Positions 7,644-17,882 of a stretch of 64,000 bases of DNA are shown piece by piece. A model generated the notes under the pieces. That model worked only from the letters and a program-made list of their open reading frames with translations, did no database searches and was not told the DNA's origin. The DNA comes from DATFTE01 sp963840665 (lineage in GTDB: Bacteria > Acidobacteriota > Terriglobia > Terriglobales > Acidobacteriaceae), in assembly GCA_963840665.1 (NCBI GenBank), contig CAWIZO010000006.1, forward strand, positions 806,001 to 870,000, given 5' to 3'. The position numbers and the translations under genes are program-made. Every line of letters starts with the position of its first letter. The stretch's first letter is position 1.

Positions 7644-7705
<62 letters not shown>

Positions 7706-7755
7706 ACTCACTCATAAGAACAGATCTACGATATTCCATTGCCCACTACTGGAGG

Positions 7756-10700
7756 GTGTTTTTCGGCATTCCTCCCTACAACACGACCACTGGCGGTCCC
7801 GACAATGTCAACTTGTCGAATCTTGCGATTCATTATTCAATTCCGGTTTTCAGTCGGCCGGGGCGTGGAACCCCTTTCTCTTTCACTCTAAACTTCGACC
7901 AGGTTGTTTGGAGCGTCGGTTCGGTTGGTGGCAACAACACCTGGCAGCCGTTTTTTCCGTTCTCAGGTGGTGGCCTTAACGGTATTGGCGCTGTGTTCTA
8001 TAACACTGCCCAAGCGGCGAAGCAGTGCACCGATGGCTTGGGAGATTTTTTTACGTACTACATTGAAACGATCAGCAGCTTTCAGGACTCACAGGGAACA
8101 ACTCACCCTTTTGGTACCGTTGGGGTTCAGGTCTCGAACATCGACCCAAGCTGGGGTGGGAGCTGTACATTGCTTCTAAGAAGCTATCCAAACTCAAAAA
8201 CAGGCCTAACGTCGGACGGTTCGGCAATAACCGTCAATGTGTCGTATGGCGCTCAGGCAACTTTGACTACTCCGCACGGCGATGTCATCAGCCCACCGAT
8301 GGTGACCTATTCAAATTTCAATTGGATCGTGGGTTGCAGCCCTTGTTCTATTACCGACAGCAACGGGAATCAGGTGACCGAGGTCCAGCCGAGCGGCAAC
8401 CTGACGCATTTCACGAGCGTCACCGATAACCTGAATACCTACGCCGTCACGGCTTCTGGCACTTATCCGAGCCCCATCAGCTACACCTATACCGCCCCTT
8501 CCGGTGCCTCAGCTTCGTATACGATGTCATTCAAGTCATACACGATCCAGTCGTCGTTCGGATGCGCCAACGTCAACGAATACCCGGCAACGACAATTCA
8601 GATTTTGGACAAGATAACCCTCCCTGACGGCTCGTACTACCAATTTAACCGGGAGCTACTGTCCAATGGCAACAGCACGGGGCGACTCTCTTCAGTGCAT
8701 CTTCCGACGGGAGGAACAATCTCGTACACCTATAGCGGAGTCGTGTGTCAAGACGGAAGTCCGGTGACCATGACACGTACCACGCCAGACGGACAGTGGC
8801 AATATGCCAGAAAAAACATCGTAATCAACGGACTTTATCAAGTCGGCTCTTCCACTACAACCGTTACCGACCCGCTGCAGAACCAGACCGTGATCAACTT
8901 TGCGGGTGGTCCTGAGACCCAGCGACAGATCTATACAGGGACCGCCACGGGCACTCCGCTTGAGACGATCATTACTTGCTATAACGGGACGGCATTATCC
9001 AACTGCCCAACCGCCTCCTCGCTCGGGGCCACTGCGTTTAACGAGATTAACGTTTATCGTTCTCTAAACGGCGGGTCGAACTCGCGGGTGGATACGTTTT
9101 ACAACACTGCGACGGGTCAAGTGACGGAAAAAGATGAGTACGACTTCGGAGGATCGACTCCCTTGAGGAAGACTACCATTTCCTATGCAACATTGGGCAA
9201 TGGGATTGTTGACCGTCCATCTGTTGTGACGGTCGTGGATAGCGCGGGAAACCTTCAGTCTCAAACCTCTTATACCTATGACGAAGACGCCAACACTCTA
9301 GTGGCATCGGGCGCCGCACAGCACGTCGGGGTGACCTGCGTGCCGTCCAATGAAACATGCAGAGGAAACGTCACTACACTCAAGAAGTACGTGACGGGAA
9401 GTACGTATTTGACTCAGACGTTCACCCACTACGACACGGGTCTGGTAAATCAGTCAACCGACGTGAATGGGGCTCAGACCACAACCACGGCTGGGGCGTG
9501 CAACGATAGCCTGCCCACACAAGTATCTATGCCTCTCACTCTGTCCGTAACCTATGCGTGGAATTGTACCGGTGGGGTAGTGAAGCAAGTGACCGATTCC
9601 AACAATCAGAGCACCTACTCGAACTACACTACTGACCGTTATTTCTGGCGCCCTGAGAGCACCAAAGATCAGCTGGGGAATTTGACGTCCCTTACCTATG
9701 CAAGCCTGAACCAGACTGAATCTGTGCTTCCCGTGATTGCAGGAACCTCAAACGTCGATATCGTAACTATCACGGATTCTTTGGGTCGCGCCCTTTTGAC
9801 CCAGAAGCGGCAGGCTCCAGGGTCGACGAATTTTGACACTACCATCCAGTGGTACGATGCAGACGGCCGACTCGCCCACCAATCGATGCCTTACGTGGGA
9901 ACTCTGGATCAAACATGCTGCAATACTCCGGCTACGAGCATTTTTTACGATGGCATGAGCCGCGTGACGTCTTTCATGGACAGCAGCAATACTACTGTGA
10001 AGACCACCACGTACACCCAGAACGATACCTATACGGACCTCATCGCTCCCGCGGGAGAAAGTGATAAACGGAAGCAGTTGCAATACGACGGTCTCGGCCG
10101 GTTGACCTCGGTTTGCGAGGTGACCGCGGGGACAACCTCGTACCCGGGAGGAGCCTGTGGACAGTACGTCTCGAAGACCGGTTATTCGACGACATACGCC
10201 TACAATCTTTCGCCCAACTTCAACTCGTTGACGGTTACGCAAAGCGCCCAGGGCGGCACTTCTCAGACGAGGAAGTACATCTACGACATGCTGGGCCGAA
10301 TGACTTCGGAAACAAATCCCGAGAGCGGCACCACAATGTATACCTACGACGCGGATGGTACTTGCGGAACGTCGAATGGTGATCTGGTCAAGCGCATTGA
10401 CGCCAATGGAAGCACGACCTGCTACTCCTATGATGCGGGGCACCGGCTGATAAGCGTTACGTATCCGGGGTCTTCTACTACTGATTCGAAATACTTTGTG
10501 TATGACGCGTCCACCATCAGCGGTTACACCATCAGCAATCCGAAGGGTCGCATGGTTGAGGCTTACACTTGTCCTCCAACTGGCGGTTGCAGTCCCAAGA
10601 AGACTGATCTGGTGTTCAGCTACTCTGCGCGAGGCGAAGTGGCAGCGGTGTATGAATCCACGCCGCACTCCGGTGCCTACTACACCTTGACCGCGAGCTA

Positions 10701-12276
10701 CTGGCCGCATGGCCTCTTGAACACACTATCTGGGCTGCCTGGGCTGCCCACGCTTACTTTCGGGGCCAACAACAGTATGGACGGAGAGGGTCGCGTCACT
10801 AAGGTGACAGGTGGGTCCACGAACCTGGTCAGCGGCGTTGCCTATACCAACACTGGCAATGGCGATAACGTCGCAGTCGGTGTGATCAGCAGTGTGACGT
10901 ACGGCACGGGAGACTACGACAGCTTTGGGTACGATCCCGATACGGGCCGGCTCACGCAATATGTGTACACCGTGGGTAGTGCTGGAACGACCGTCACCGG
11001 GAACCTTGGGTGGAATCACAACGCGTCTTTGGCCACCTTGGGCATCGTAGACAACTGGAACAGCTCAAACACGCAGAACTGCAGCTATGGATACGACGAC
11101 TTGCTGAGATTGACAGGAGCAGGCTGTACGTATAATTCGACTCAGATCTGGAATCAGACGTTCAGTTTCGATCCCTTCGGGAATATCACGAAAACGGGCA
11201 ATGTTGCCTTTCAGCCCGGATACGTGGAGACGACCAACCGGTTTTTGTCTCTGCCGAACTTGAGCTACGACAGCGATGGGAACCTGAAGAACGATAGTTT
11301 TCACACCTACACTTGGGATGCAGACAGCAATCCGTTGTCCATCGACAGCGTCAGCCAGACCTACGATGCGTTGGGTCGAATGGTGGAACAGAACCGGGGC
11401 GGGGCGTACACTCAGGTCGTGTATTCTCCGGCAGGTGTCAAGCTAGCGTTGATGAATGGCCAGACGCTCCAGAGGGCGTTTGTCTCCCTTCCAGGCGGAG
11501 GATCTGCCGTGTACAACTCCTCAGGGTTGGCGTACTACCGACATGCTGATTGGCTGGGGAGTTCGCGATTTGCTTCGACGGTTGCAACTCCAACGTCAAA
11601 GTACTTTGACGTTGCCTACGCGCCCTACGGTGAGGATTACACCGATTCGGGTACAACGGACCTGAACTTTACGGGCCAAAACCAAGACACAGTTTCGGGA
11701 CTGTATGATTTTCTGTACCGCGAGTATAGCCCAGTCCAAGGGCGCTGGGTTCAGCCTGACCCGGCTGGAATGAATGCTGTTGATCTCACGAACCCTCAGA
11801 GTTGGAATCGATATGCCTACGTGCTGAACAACCCTTTAATGTATATTGACCCTGAGGGAATGGACTGCGCGTATCTGAACGATGCAGGGGATGGTCTCGA
11901 CCAGAATGGGTTGGACCACAACAGCTCCGAAAAAGAGTGTGCGGATAACGGTGGGCAATGGCTGAACGGTACCATTCAGGATGGAAGTGTTTCCGCGAAT
12001 GCTGACACGGGGCAGGTCTGGGGCACAAACTCTGACGGATTTATAGTGACGAATGATCCGGGCCAATCCGTTACTGTGAACGGTGGCTCCGGTGGGTCCG
12101 TATCGCTGCTTGGTGGCGATTCCAGTTCCATCAACTGGACTTGGAACTTCACCCGGTCGTCCTTTGGAGACTTCTCAATACCTACTGGGCCTGGCTCCTG
12201 CATTGGGGTTGCTTTGGATAGTGCCCAACCGCTTCTCAGTGCAGCCAATAAAGTACAAGACTATGCCAAGAAATGA
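7756..12276 (+). CDS. RHS-repeat protein, N-terminus probably truncated
   Basis: A 1506-residue product. It begins near a conserved entry segment (GIPPYNTTTGGPDNVNLSNL), continues through many YD/RHS repeats (for example YDGLGRLTSV, YDMLGRMTSETNP) and reaches the RHS core about residues 1255-1370 (HADWLGSSRF, YREYSPVQGRWVQPDP, NRYAYVLNNPLMYIDPEG). The core is followed by a variable ~135-residue tip. RHS shells encapsulate a C-terminal toxin or cargo. There is no signal peptide. The GTG at 7756 directly abuts GGAGG, which is too close, and the frame stays open upstream through att copy 2. The original 5' end was therefore probably lost when the islands recombined. The stop at 12276 may be due to a frameshift (see next gene). 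Confidence 0.85.
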   Translation: MFFGIPPYNTTTGGPDNVNLSNLAIHYSIPVFSRPGRGTPFSFTLNFDQVVWSVGSVGGNNTWQPFFPFSGGGLNGIGAVFYNTAQAAKQCTDGLGDFFTYYIETISSFQDSQGTTHPFGTVGVQVSNIDPSWGGSCTLLLRSYPNSKTGLTSDGSAITVNVSYGAQATLTTPHGDVISPPMVTYSNFNWIVGCSPCSITDSNGNQVTEVQPSGNLTHFTSVTDNLNTYAVTASGTYPSPISYTYTAPSGASASYTMSFKSYTIQSSFGCANVNEYPATTIQILDKITLPDGSYYQFNRELLSNGNSTGRLSSVHLPTGGTISYTYSGVVCQDGSPVTMTRTTPDGQWQYARKNIVINGLYQVGSSTTTVTDPLQNQTVINFAGGPETQRQIYTGTATGTPLETIITCYNGTALSNCPTASSLGATAFNEINVYRSLNGGSNSRVDTFYNTATGQVTEKDEYDFGGSTPLRKTTISYATLGNGIVDRPSVVTVVDSAGNLQSQTSYTYDEDANTLVASGAAQHVGVTCVPSNETCRGNVTTLKKYVTGSTYLTQTFTHYDTGLVNQSTDVNGAQTTTTAGACNDSLPTQVSMPLTLSVTYAWNCTGGVVKQVTDSNNQSTYSNYTTDRYFWRPESTKDQLGNLTSLTYASLNQTESVLPVIAGTSNVDIVTITDSLGRALLTQKRQAPGSTNFDTTIQWYDADGRLAHQSMPYVGTLDQTCCNTPATSIFYDGMSRVTSFMDSSNTTVKTTTYTQNDTYTDLIAPAGESDKRKQLQYDGLGRLTSVCEVTAGTTSYPGGACGQYVSKTGYSTTYAYNLSPNFNSLTVTQSAQGGTSQTRKYIYDMLGRMTSETNPESGTTMYTYDADGTCGTSNGDLVKRIDANGSTTCYSYDAGHRLISVTYPGSSTTDSKYFVYDASTISGYTISNPKGRMVEAYTCPPTGGCSPKKTDLVFSYSARGEVAAVYESTPHSGAYYTLTASYWPHGLLNTLSGLPGLPTLTFGANNSMDGEGRVTKVTGGSTNLVSGVAYTNTGNGDNVAVGVISSVTYGTGDYDSFGYDPDTGRLTQYVYTVGSAGTTVTGNLGWNHNASLATLGIVDNWNSSNTQNCSYGYDDLLRLTGAGCTYNSTQIWNQTFSFDPFGNITKTGNVAFQPGYVETTNRFLSLPNLSYDSDGNLKNDSFHTYTWDADSNPLSIDSVSQTYDALGRMVEQNRGGAYTQVVYSPAGVKLALMNGQTLQRAFVSLPGGGSAVYNSSGLAYYRHADWLGSSRFASTVATPTSKYFDVAYAPYGEDYTDSGTTDLNFTGQNQDTVSGLYDFLYREYSPVQGRWVQPDPAGMNAVDLTNPQSWNRYAYVLNNPLMYIDPEGMDCAYLNDAGDGLDQNGLDHNSSEKECADNGGQWLNGTIQDGSVSANADTGQVWGTNSDGFIVTNDPGQSVTVNGGSGGSVSLLGGDSSSINWTWNFTRSSFGDFSIPTGPGSCIGVALDSAQPLLSAANKVQDYAKK

Positions 12277-12565
12277 CGTGGCCCCTCTCGTTGCATCCAT
12301 CCCCGGGACTGCCGCTTCTGTCAGTCAGGGCCTCTACGCGATGTCGAAAATCGCAGTTCAAATGAAAGCGCCACCCGAAGACGTGGCCATGTTTACGACT
12401 GCAGCAGGGGTAGCGGGTGCTGCTGCAACTCAGGTTACTGCATTGGGTCAGTCAGCAGTTAGCGCGGCCCGGAATCCTGCGGTTGTGCTTGGAGCCATAG
12501 ATGGGGCGCTGGCTTATGCAGTGGCAAAGGAAGGCATTGCCGCTTATCAAGGCAAATGTAAATGA
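12263..12565 (+). CDS. Out-of-frame C-terminal tip of the RHS protein, or small overlapping gene
   Basis: From ATG 12263 the +1 frame encodes 100 residues, Ala/Gly/Val-rich and partly hydrophobic (MFTTAAGVAGAAATQV, VVLGAIDGALAYAVAKEG), ending at 12565. It overlaps the RHS stop by 14 bp and has no ribosome-binding site. It probably continues the RHS tip after an indel near 12270; a separate small gene is the alternative. Variable tips of RHS proteins often hold the toxin, but no catalytic motif is visible. Confidence 0.45.
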   Translation: MPRNDVAPLVASIPGTAASVSQGLYAMSKIAVQMKAPPEDVAMFTTAAGVAGAAATQVTALGQSAVSAARNPAVVLGAIDGALAYAVAKEGIAAYQGKCK

Positions 12566-12640
12566 TTCAGATCGCATGCATTCAGCTCAATTCGTGCTTG
12601 AAGAATAACGATTCTCGCATGGAACAAAAGAGATACTACG

Positions 12641-13036
12641 TTGGCTACTGAAACACAAGGGAACGCTTTTACAAAGCGAATTGTGGATTTGTGCTTTCTG
12701 ATCGGTTCTGCCCTGCTCGTTTGTGTAGTGGTTGTGGGCGCCTTCACGGTAACCGAAGTTCACCGGGTTAGCCCAATGTGGATCTTTCTTAGTGGGATAT
12801 CCATAGTCTTCCTCGCCTGGGTCAAAGAAGAATACCGAAGAGAATTTCGGTCGGTCCGATTCATCTTCTTCGTGTGTGTCTGGCTTGTGGTTAACTCGAT
12901 CGTAGTGGTGGTAACCCTAACTTCATTTGGATTGTTTTGTTTGCTAGTAGCGTTGTTCTTGGAGCAGGTTCTCTTCTACATGACTGCTTACTGGCTTTTT
13001 GGATTGCAGCCACCTGTCGGGCGTGGCCATCATTAA
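12641..13036 (+). CDS. Four-helix membrane protein, possible RHS partner
   Basis: A TTG start gives 131 residues with about four transmembrane segments (LCFLIGSALLVCVVVVGAF, MWIFLSGISIVFLAW, FIFFVCVWLVVNSIVVVVTL, LFCLLVALFLEQVLFYMTAY). It follows the RHS tip by 75 bp. Membrane proteins directly downstream of RHS genes are often immunity proteins; that is the inference here, with no sequence proof. Confidence 0.55.
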   Translation: MATETQGNAFTKRIVDLCFLIGSALLVCVVVVGAFTVTEVHRVSPMWIFLSGISIVFLAWVKEEYRREFRSVRFIFFVCVWLVVNSIVVVVTLTSFGLFCLLVALFLEQVLFYMTAYWLFGLQPPVGRGHH

Positions 13037-13070
13037 CCTGTGAGGCAGAGAGGGTACCGCCAGGTTACTC

Positions 13071-13310
13071 GTGGCCATGCAATCTTTAATTTTCCGTTTT
13101 TCGGTGCAGCTCATTCTCGACGCAGCGTTCATAGCCGTGGGGTTACTAATCGGTTTTTGGCCTGCAGCATATCTCCGATGCGTACGGTGGTCAAAGGTAG
13201 ATAGCTCCATGGGAGCAATACTTGCCGTATTAGTGCTCTTGGCGTCAAGTATCCCTGGACACAAGAGCCCGAGTTGCGATTGTTTGTCGCATGTTCTATG
13301 TGCAATTTAG
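13071..13310 (+). CDS. Small two-helix membrane protein
   Basis: A GTG start at 13071 (or ATG at 13077) yields about 79 residues with two hydrophobic segments (LILDAAFIAVGLLIGFWPA, GAILAVLVLLASSIPG). No ribosome-binding site stands out. Co-directional with the previous membrane gene. Could be a second immunity-like protein or spurious. Confidence 0.35.
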   Translation: MAMQSLIFRFSVQLILDAAFIAVGLLIGFWPAAYLRCVRWSKVDSSMGAILAVLVLLASSIPGHKSPSCDCLSHVLCAI

Positions 13311-13518
13311 GATCGCGAACAGCCGTCTTCAAACGGCATTCTTTTTCGCCCGGCTAGTCGGTCCTGTGAACTTTTCCCAAGCCGACGAAGTTGGAGTTTC
13401 GCACAAGTCTAGTCCCGCAGGACCTTCCATGTCTGGAAATTTTCATCTAGTAGATTCCAGGATTCCAAGAATACTCAGGACTTGAGATAATCGACGCGTT
13501 TTGGACCTTGAAAGTTCT

Positions 13519-16356
13519 ATGAATTTTCCGCTGCAAATCGCCTGTCGTCTACGTACTCTTCACCTGTTTCTTATCTTTGCTTGTACCGCACAGTTGGCTT
13601 ACGGCTACCACTCAGACCCGCAATTGCTTCCCAGTGGCCAAGCGCATCATCAAGAGTTCGAACTCAACGTGGGTCAATCGTCTCCTGAAGTCAGGTACTT
13701 GTTCCGCGGCGACGGCTATACGATGTTTCTGACCGGGAACGCTGCGCTTTTCAAGATTTCGTTTCCGCTTGCAACGCCCGACCCTCGACAAATCAGACCA
13801 GATGCCGTGCGTTGTAATGCAGACTCTCCAACCGTTCCTGCTTATCGAGTCGGCAGCGGAGGTTCTTGCGCGAAGCAAGTTAACGTCTTGCGCCTGGCCC
13901 TTGCAGACTCCAATCATCGCGCACAGCCAGTCGGTCAACGCAAGCTTGGTTCGTATAGTAACTACATCATTGGCCGCGATCCCGCGAAATGGTGGGCACG
14001 CGTGCCGCAATTTGAACAGGTCTGGTACGAAGGAGTTTATCGCGGGATTGATCTGGTCTATCACTCAAGAAACGGGAACCTGGAATACGACCTTCGCGTG
14101 GCGCCGCACGCGAATCCTGGCGCCATTCACTTCTCGGTCGAGGGTATCCCCGCATCATCGCAAGTCGCGATCAATGCTAACGGTGATCTTGTGCTCGGAT
14201 CCTCGGGAGTCGTTTTCCGTAGGCCAGCACTCTATCAAGGCAATGACTGCTTTTTGAGCGACGACGGCGGTGACCAGCCATCCACGACGAAAACGAATTG
14301 CCGATCCCTTCCTGGTGGAGGATTTGTCCTCAAGCGTCACCGCTCTTTGGTAAGCATTGGTTTTAAGCTGCCGCCTTACGATCACAATCAAACGCTCATC
14401 ATTGATCCGGCGATCAGCTTCGGGACCTACCTGGGAGGGGAAATCGGGAGTAGCGCGAACGCAGTTAAGACGGATTTTGCCGGAAATATCTACGTGCTAG
14501 GTTCGACGAACTCGCCTGACTTCCCGACCACGCCGGGCGCATTTCAGCGAACTCTGACCGGTAATTTTGGAGTTGATTACATCGCGAAGTTCAGCCCCGA
14601 CGGTTCGAAGCTGATCTATTCGACGTTTCTCGCCGGTAGCGGCGGTGAGAATCCGTATGCAATTGCCGTCGACTCTGCGGGCAGTCCATACGTGATCGGA
14701 ACTACGTACTCGAAAGATTATCCGCTGGCTAATGCCTTCCAATCGGCTGCGACCACGCCGTGCGTTTCCCTATCGAAGTTGACGCCAGATGGATCGGGAT
14801 TGGTCTATTCCACCTATTTTGGGTATGGGAGTCAGGCGGGAGGACTCGCGGTCGACAGCGCTGGAGAAGCAGTCGTTGGAGGTAGTGTGGGTCTTGGGAC
14901 GTTCCCCATTGTCAACGCGGTCCAGCCCACGCACGGTTCAGACGGGGGCATACTGGACGGATTCGTGTCGAAGTTTGATGCTTCGGGTACATCGCTCATT
15001 TTCTCAACGTATTGGGGAGGCAACGGCGGCGACATGGTCAATGGAGTCGCCGTGGACAGCGGCGGAAATGCGTATGCCACTGGCACAACTACATCTACCG
15101 ACCTTATTACCACTCCTGGTGTTTTTGAGGGCACTTGCCAGGTCAATGTGAGCGGGGGCTGTCAATCGTCGTTCGTGTCGGCGTTCAAGCCCTCAGGGAG
15201 CGCGTTGATTTATTCGAGCTACCTCGATGGCGCAGTTGCGATGAGCATCGCTGTCGATTCGGCTGATGAGGCTATGGTCACCGGGGACGTACCGTACTAC
15301 GCTACCAATTTTGTAACGACGCCCGGATCTTTCCGGCCCACCAACACTGGGGGGCCTGGCACGCTCGACGCCTTCATCACCAAATTCAACAATTCCGGGA
15401 GTTCTCTGGTCTACTCGACGCTCCTTGGAGGGAGCGATGAGGACATTGGGATTGCGATCGCCACCGATGGGTCTGGGGATGCTTACGTGACTGGGAACAC
15501 TTTCTCACCGGATTTTCCGCTGCAAAATCCGGTGTTGCCTTTCAACAGCCCAGGTCTAACGGAAACTTTCATTTCGGAGATAGATAGCACCGGTTCGCAG
15601 CTACTTTTCTCCACGTACTACGGAGGAGATGCAGGGCAGTACGGCAATACGACTGCGTTTGCAATTGACGTTGATCCGTCGAAAAACATAGTCGCCGTTG
15701 GAGACACGACTTCGCCCGATCTTCCAGTGGTCAATGCGTTCCAAGCGCAACTGACGGGCTTCGGTAGCTCTTACATCGCCAAGATAACAACGGCACCTGA
15801 TTTTGCGCTTTCCGGTTCACCGGGGGCGATAAGCGTGACGGCAGGGCAGGTAGCAGATTTTTCCCTCAGCGTGACAGCTTTAAATGGCTTCAGTCAGAAG
15901 GTGACGCTCAGTTGTTCCGGTGCGCCTACCGGGTCGAACTGTAGCGTCTCGCCCGGTTCCATTACTCCCAACGGGAGCGCATCAATGAATGCGAGTGTCA
16001 CTGTGAGTACTAGCGCGGCGATGGGTAGATCTACTGTTCAATATTCGAGGCCATTCCTGAGGGCTCGGTCGGCGATGTGGGGGATTGCTGCCCTCAGCAC
16101 AATGCTCCTAGTGACCGTTCCAGTTGGCGCTGCCGGACGAAAACGCGGTAGTAGAAGGTGCCACTTTTGGATCACTTTCCTGATCATTGTCAGTGCCTTG
16201 AATCTCACGGCGTGTGGTGGTGGATCGGGATCGGGAGGATCTGGAGGCGGTGGGCCAACGCCTTCCGGCACTTACGATTTGATTGTCACAGGGACGTCGG
16301 GTTCCGGCCAAGGCCAGATCAGCCATTCATTTCATTTCTCGTTGACCGTGAACTGA
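13519..16356 (+). CDS. Secreted SBBP beta-propeller repeat protein
   Basis: ATG at 13519 gives 945 residues. A signal peptide (LFLIFACTAQLAYG) precedes an N-terminal domain typical of SBBP proteins (QEFELNVGQSSPEVRYLFRG). The propeller region follows, with repeats such as SFGTYLGGEIGSSANAV, NIYVLGSTNSPDFPTT and AYVTGNTFSPDFPL. Near residues 760-840 is an Ig-like module (DFALSGSPGAISVTAGQVAD, VTLSCSGAPTGSNCSVSPGS). The C-terminal part has a hydrophobic segment, a lipobox-like LNLTACGGG and a Gly/Ser linker, as in other acidobacterial surface proteins. Probably cell-surface or extracellular; ligand unknown. Confidence 0.85.
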   Translation: MNFPLQIACRLRTLHLFLIFACTAQLAYGYHSDPQLLPSGQAHHQEFELNVGQSSPEVRYLFRGDGYTMFLTGNAALFKISFPLATPDPRQIRPDAVRCNADSPTVPAYRVGSGGSCAKQVNVLRLALADSNHRAQPVGQRKLGSYSNYIIGRDPAKWWARVPQFEQVWYEGVYRGIDLVYHSRNGNLEYDLRVAPHANPGAIHFSVEGIPASSQVAINANGDLVLGSSGVVFRRPALYQGNDCFLSDDGGDQPSTTKTNCRSLPGGGFVLKRHRSLVSIGFKLPPYDHNQTLIIDPAISFGTYLGGEIGSSANAVKTDFAGNIYVLGSTNSPDFPTTPGAFQRTLTGNFGVDYIAKFSPDGSKLIYSTFLAGSGGENPYAIAVDSAGSPYVIGTTYSKDYPLANAFQSAATTPCVSLSKLTPDGSGLVYSTYFGYGSQAGGLAVDSAGEAVVGGSVGLGTFPIVNAVQPTHGSDGGILDGFVSKFDASGTSLIFSTYWGGNGGDMVNGVAVDSGGNAYATGTTTSTDLITTPGVFEGTCQVNVSGGCQSSFVSAFKPSGSALIYSSYLDGAVAMSIAVDSADEAMVTGDVPYYATNFVTTPGSFRPTNTGGPGTLDAFITKFNNSGSSLVYSTLLGGSDEDIGIAIATDGSGDAYVTGNTFSPDFPLQNPVLPFNSPGLTETFISEIDSTGSQLLFSTYYGGDAGQYGNTTAFAIDVDPSKNIVAVGDTTSPDLPVVNAFQAQLTGFGSSYIAKITTAPDFALSGSPGAISVTAGQVADFSLSVTALNGFSQKVTLSCSGAPTGSNCSVSPGSITPNGSASMNASVTVSTSAAMGRSTVQYSRPFLRARSAMWGIAALSTMLLVTVPVGAAGRKRGSRRCHFWITFLIIVSALNLTACGGGSGSGGSGGGGPTPSGTYDLIVTGTSGSGQGQISHSFHFSLTVN

Positions 16357-16387
16357 CGGCAACGCATTCGCCGAGCGATAGCTTGTG

Positions 16388-16424
16388 GAGCACAAAGCGG
16401 AGCACAATAATTGCCGAATGAGAG
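16388..16424 (+). repeat. Right-end motif of island B
   Basis: GAGCAC twice with period 12, then AATTGCCGAATGAGAG, 114 bp before att copy 3. This is the counterpart of 7531-7567. Confidence 0.6.
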
Positions 16425-16500
16425 GCTTCCGGCCCGAATTGCGCCACTGATCCGAACTCTAAGTTCATTGAAGACGAGTGAGGGCGGCGAGAACGGGTCA

Positions 16501-16564
<64 letters not shown>

Positions 16565-16642
16565 ATTGCTTTACCGTTAATGAGTTGCACGCTACGTAAG
16601 CACACGCGAGACCGTAGATTCAGCGCTGTGGTTTTCGCGCAG

Positions 16643-16660
16643 GTGTCCTGAAAGTGTCCT
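16643..16660 (+). repeat. GTGTCCT direct repeats 80 bp inside att copy 3
   Basis: GTGTCCT occurs at 16643 and 16654 (period 11). The distance from the end of the att site (16563 to 16643) equals that of the GAGAACA pair from att copy 1 (413 to 493). This suggests the left end of a further element with a different integrase. No integrase gene follows. Confidence 0.45.
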
Positions 16661-16831
16661 AAGTCTTCTCCCCCTCGTTGATTGTAGGTTCTCGGGGGTT
16701 TGTCCCTTTCTGTCCTCGAACGTGCTTTTCCCCTATCGGGAATCTTTTCTTAAACTAGAACAAAGTGATTTCCAATGGAGTTGTGCTGCTGACGCAGGCT
16801 ATCGTTAATACGACCTCCTCCAAAGCAACCT

Positions 16832-17200
16832 ATGCATTCAGACGAGTTCTGCTCTCTCATCGAGCACCTCACATGCACGGTCGCAAAAGACCTCAATGCA
16901 CAAGACCGGAGTTCGCTTGAGAAGGTGTTGGTGAACGAAAAAAGCGAAATCGGCTGCGCTCAGTTTAATGAACTGCTTTTGCTGGTTAACAAAGATCGCG
17001 TGACATCCGTTTTTTTTGAAAGGTTCTTCGGAGTCAAGACGACGGTTGGAGGACTCCGTTCCGGCGTACAGAACTTTCAGAGACTTGCCATGCTTGGGTT
17101 TGGCAATTTCGTTTTTGCGTATCGGACTCTGTCAAAGCTGAAGACTGCAGACGAACTTGAACGAAAACTTGATCGGTTGTGCGTTGGCACCTCAAAGTGA
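16832..17200 (+). CDS. Hypothetical protein (122 aa)
   Basis: A soluble helical protein starting MHSDEFCSLIEHLTCTVAKD, with a second half rich in F, R and K (VFFERFFGVKTTVGGLRSGV, AYRTLSKLKTADELERKLDR). No domain recognised. It is the first gene after att copy 3, possibly a cargo gene. Confidence 0.6.
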   Translation: MHSDEFCSLIEHLTCTVAKDLNAQDRSSLEKVLVNEKSEIGCAQFNELLLLVNKDRVTSVFFERFFGVKTTVGGLRSGVQNFQRLAMLGFGNFVFAYRTLSKLKTADELERKLDRLCVGTSK

Positions 17201-17246
17201 AAGCGAATAGATAGGTCCTGAGGTCAGAAACGAGAATGGAGTTTTT

Positions 17247-17846
17247 GTGAGAATTATTTTGATTGGTGCAAACGGAAAAATCGGCGATCTGGTTCAAAAG
17301 GCATTAGCGGGTGCTGGACATGAGATAGTCAAGGTCGGACGCAAATCGGGCGATTTCCGAGTCGAGATCGAGGACCGCGAAAGTGTCAGGAAGCTCTATC
17401 AAGCCGTCGGCTCGTTTGATGCCGTGGCCATTGCGGCAGGTGAAGTCGCATTTGCTCCGCTTTCGGAACTCACCGCTGAAAAATGGCAGTTCTCGCTGGG
17501 AAGCAAGCTCATGGGTCAGATCAGCGTAGTTCAGGAGGCGATCCCATTCATCAAAGAAATGGATCTTTCACTTTGGTTTCGGGCGTTCTTAAGCGAAGAT
17601 CGGTTCGTCATCCGGTGTCGCGGCTTCAACCGTCTCGGGCGCATTGGAAGGTTTTGTTCGGGCTACCGCAATCGAACTTCCCAAGGGATTGCGTATCAAT
17701 TTGGTCCCACGATCCTAGAAGAATCCGTACCTAGTATGGGTTCGTTTTTTCACGGCGTGATTCCGGTCGAGGGGTGGAAAGCTGGACAAGCCTACAAACG
17801 CGCTATCTTGGGGGCGCAATCCGGGCGCGTTGACAAAGTAGATTGA
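17247..17846 (+). pseudogene. Short-chain dehydrogenase, multiply frameshifted
   Basis: The first ~110 residues are a normal SDR N-terminus (RIILIGANGKIGD Rossmann motif, DAVAIAAGEVAFAPLSELT). After KE near 17565 the expected sequence GSFTLVSGVL is in another frame, GVAASTVSGALEGFVRATAI in a third, and PTILEESVPSMGSFF returns to the first. At least three indels in ~180 bp destroy the middle, although the first frame happens to stay open to 17846. Ancestrally a NAD(P)-dependent oxidoreductase of ~200 residues; now almost certainly inactive. Confidence 0.8.
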
Positions 17847-17882
17847 GCTTACCCAGGGTTTCATCGCAGGAACCCCAACTTC

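Noticed and set aside
9748..10710. 320-codon open frame antisense to the RHS gene
   Set aside because: Complement of the repetitive YD-repeat coding sequence; no domain and no start signal.
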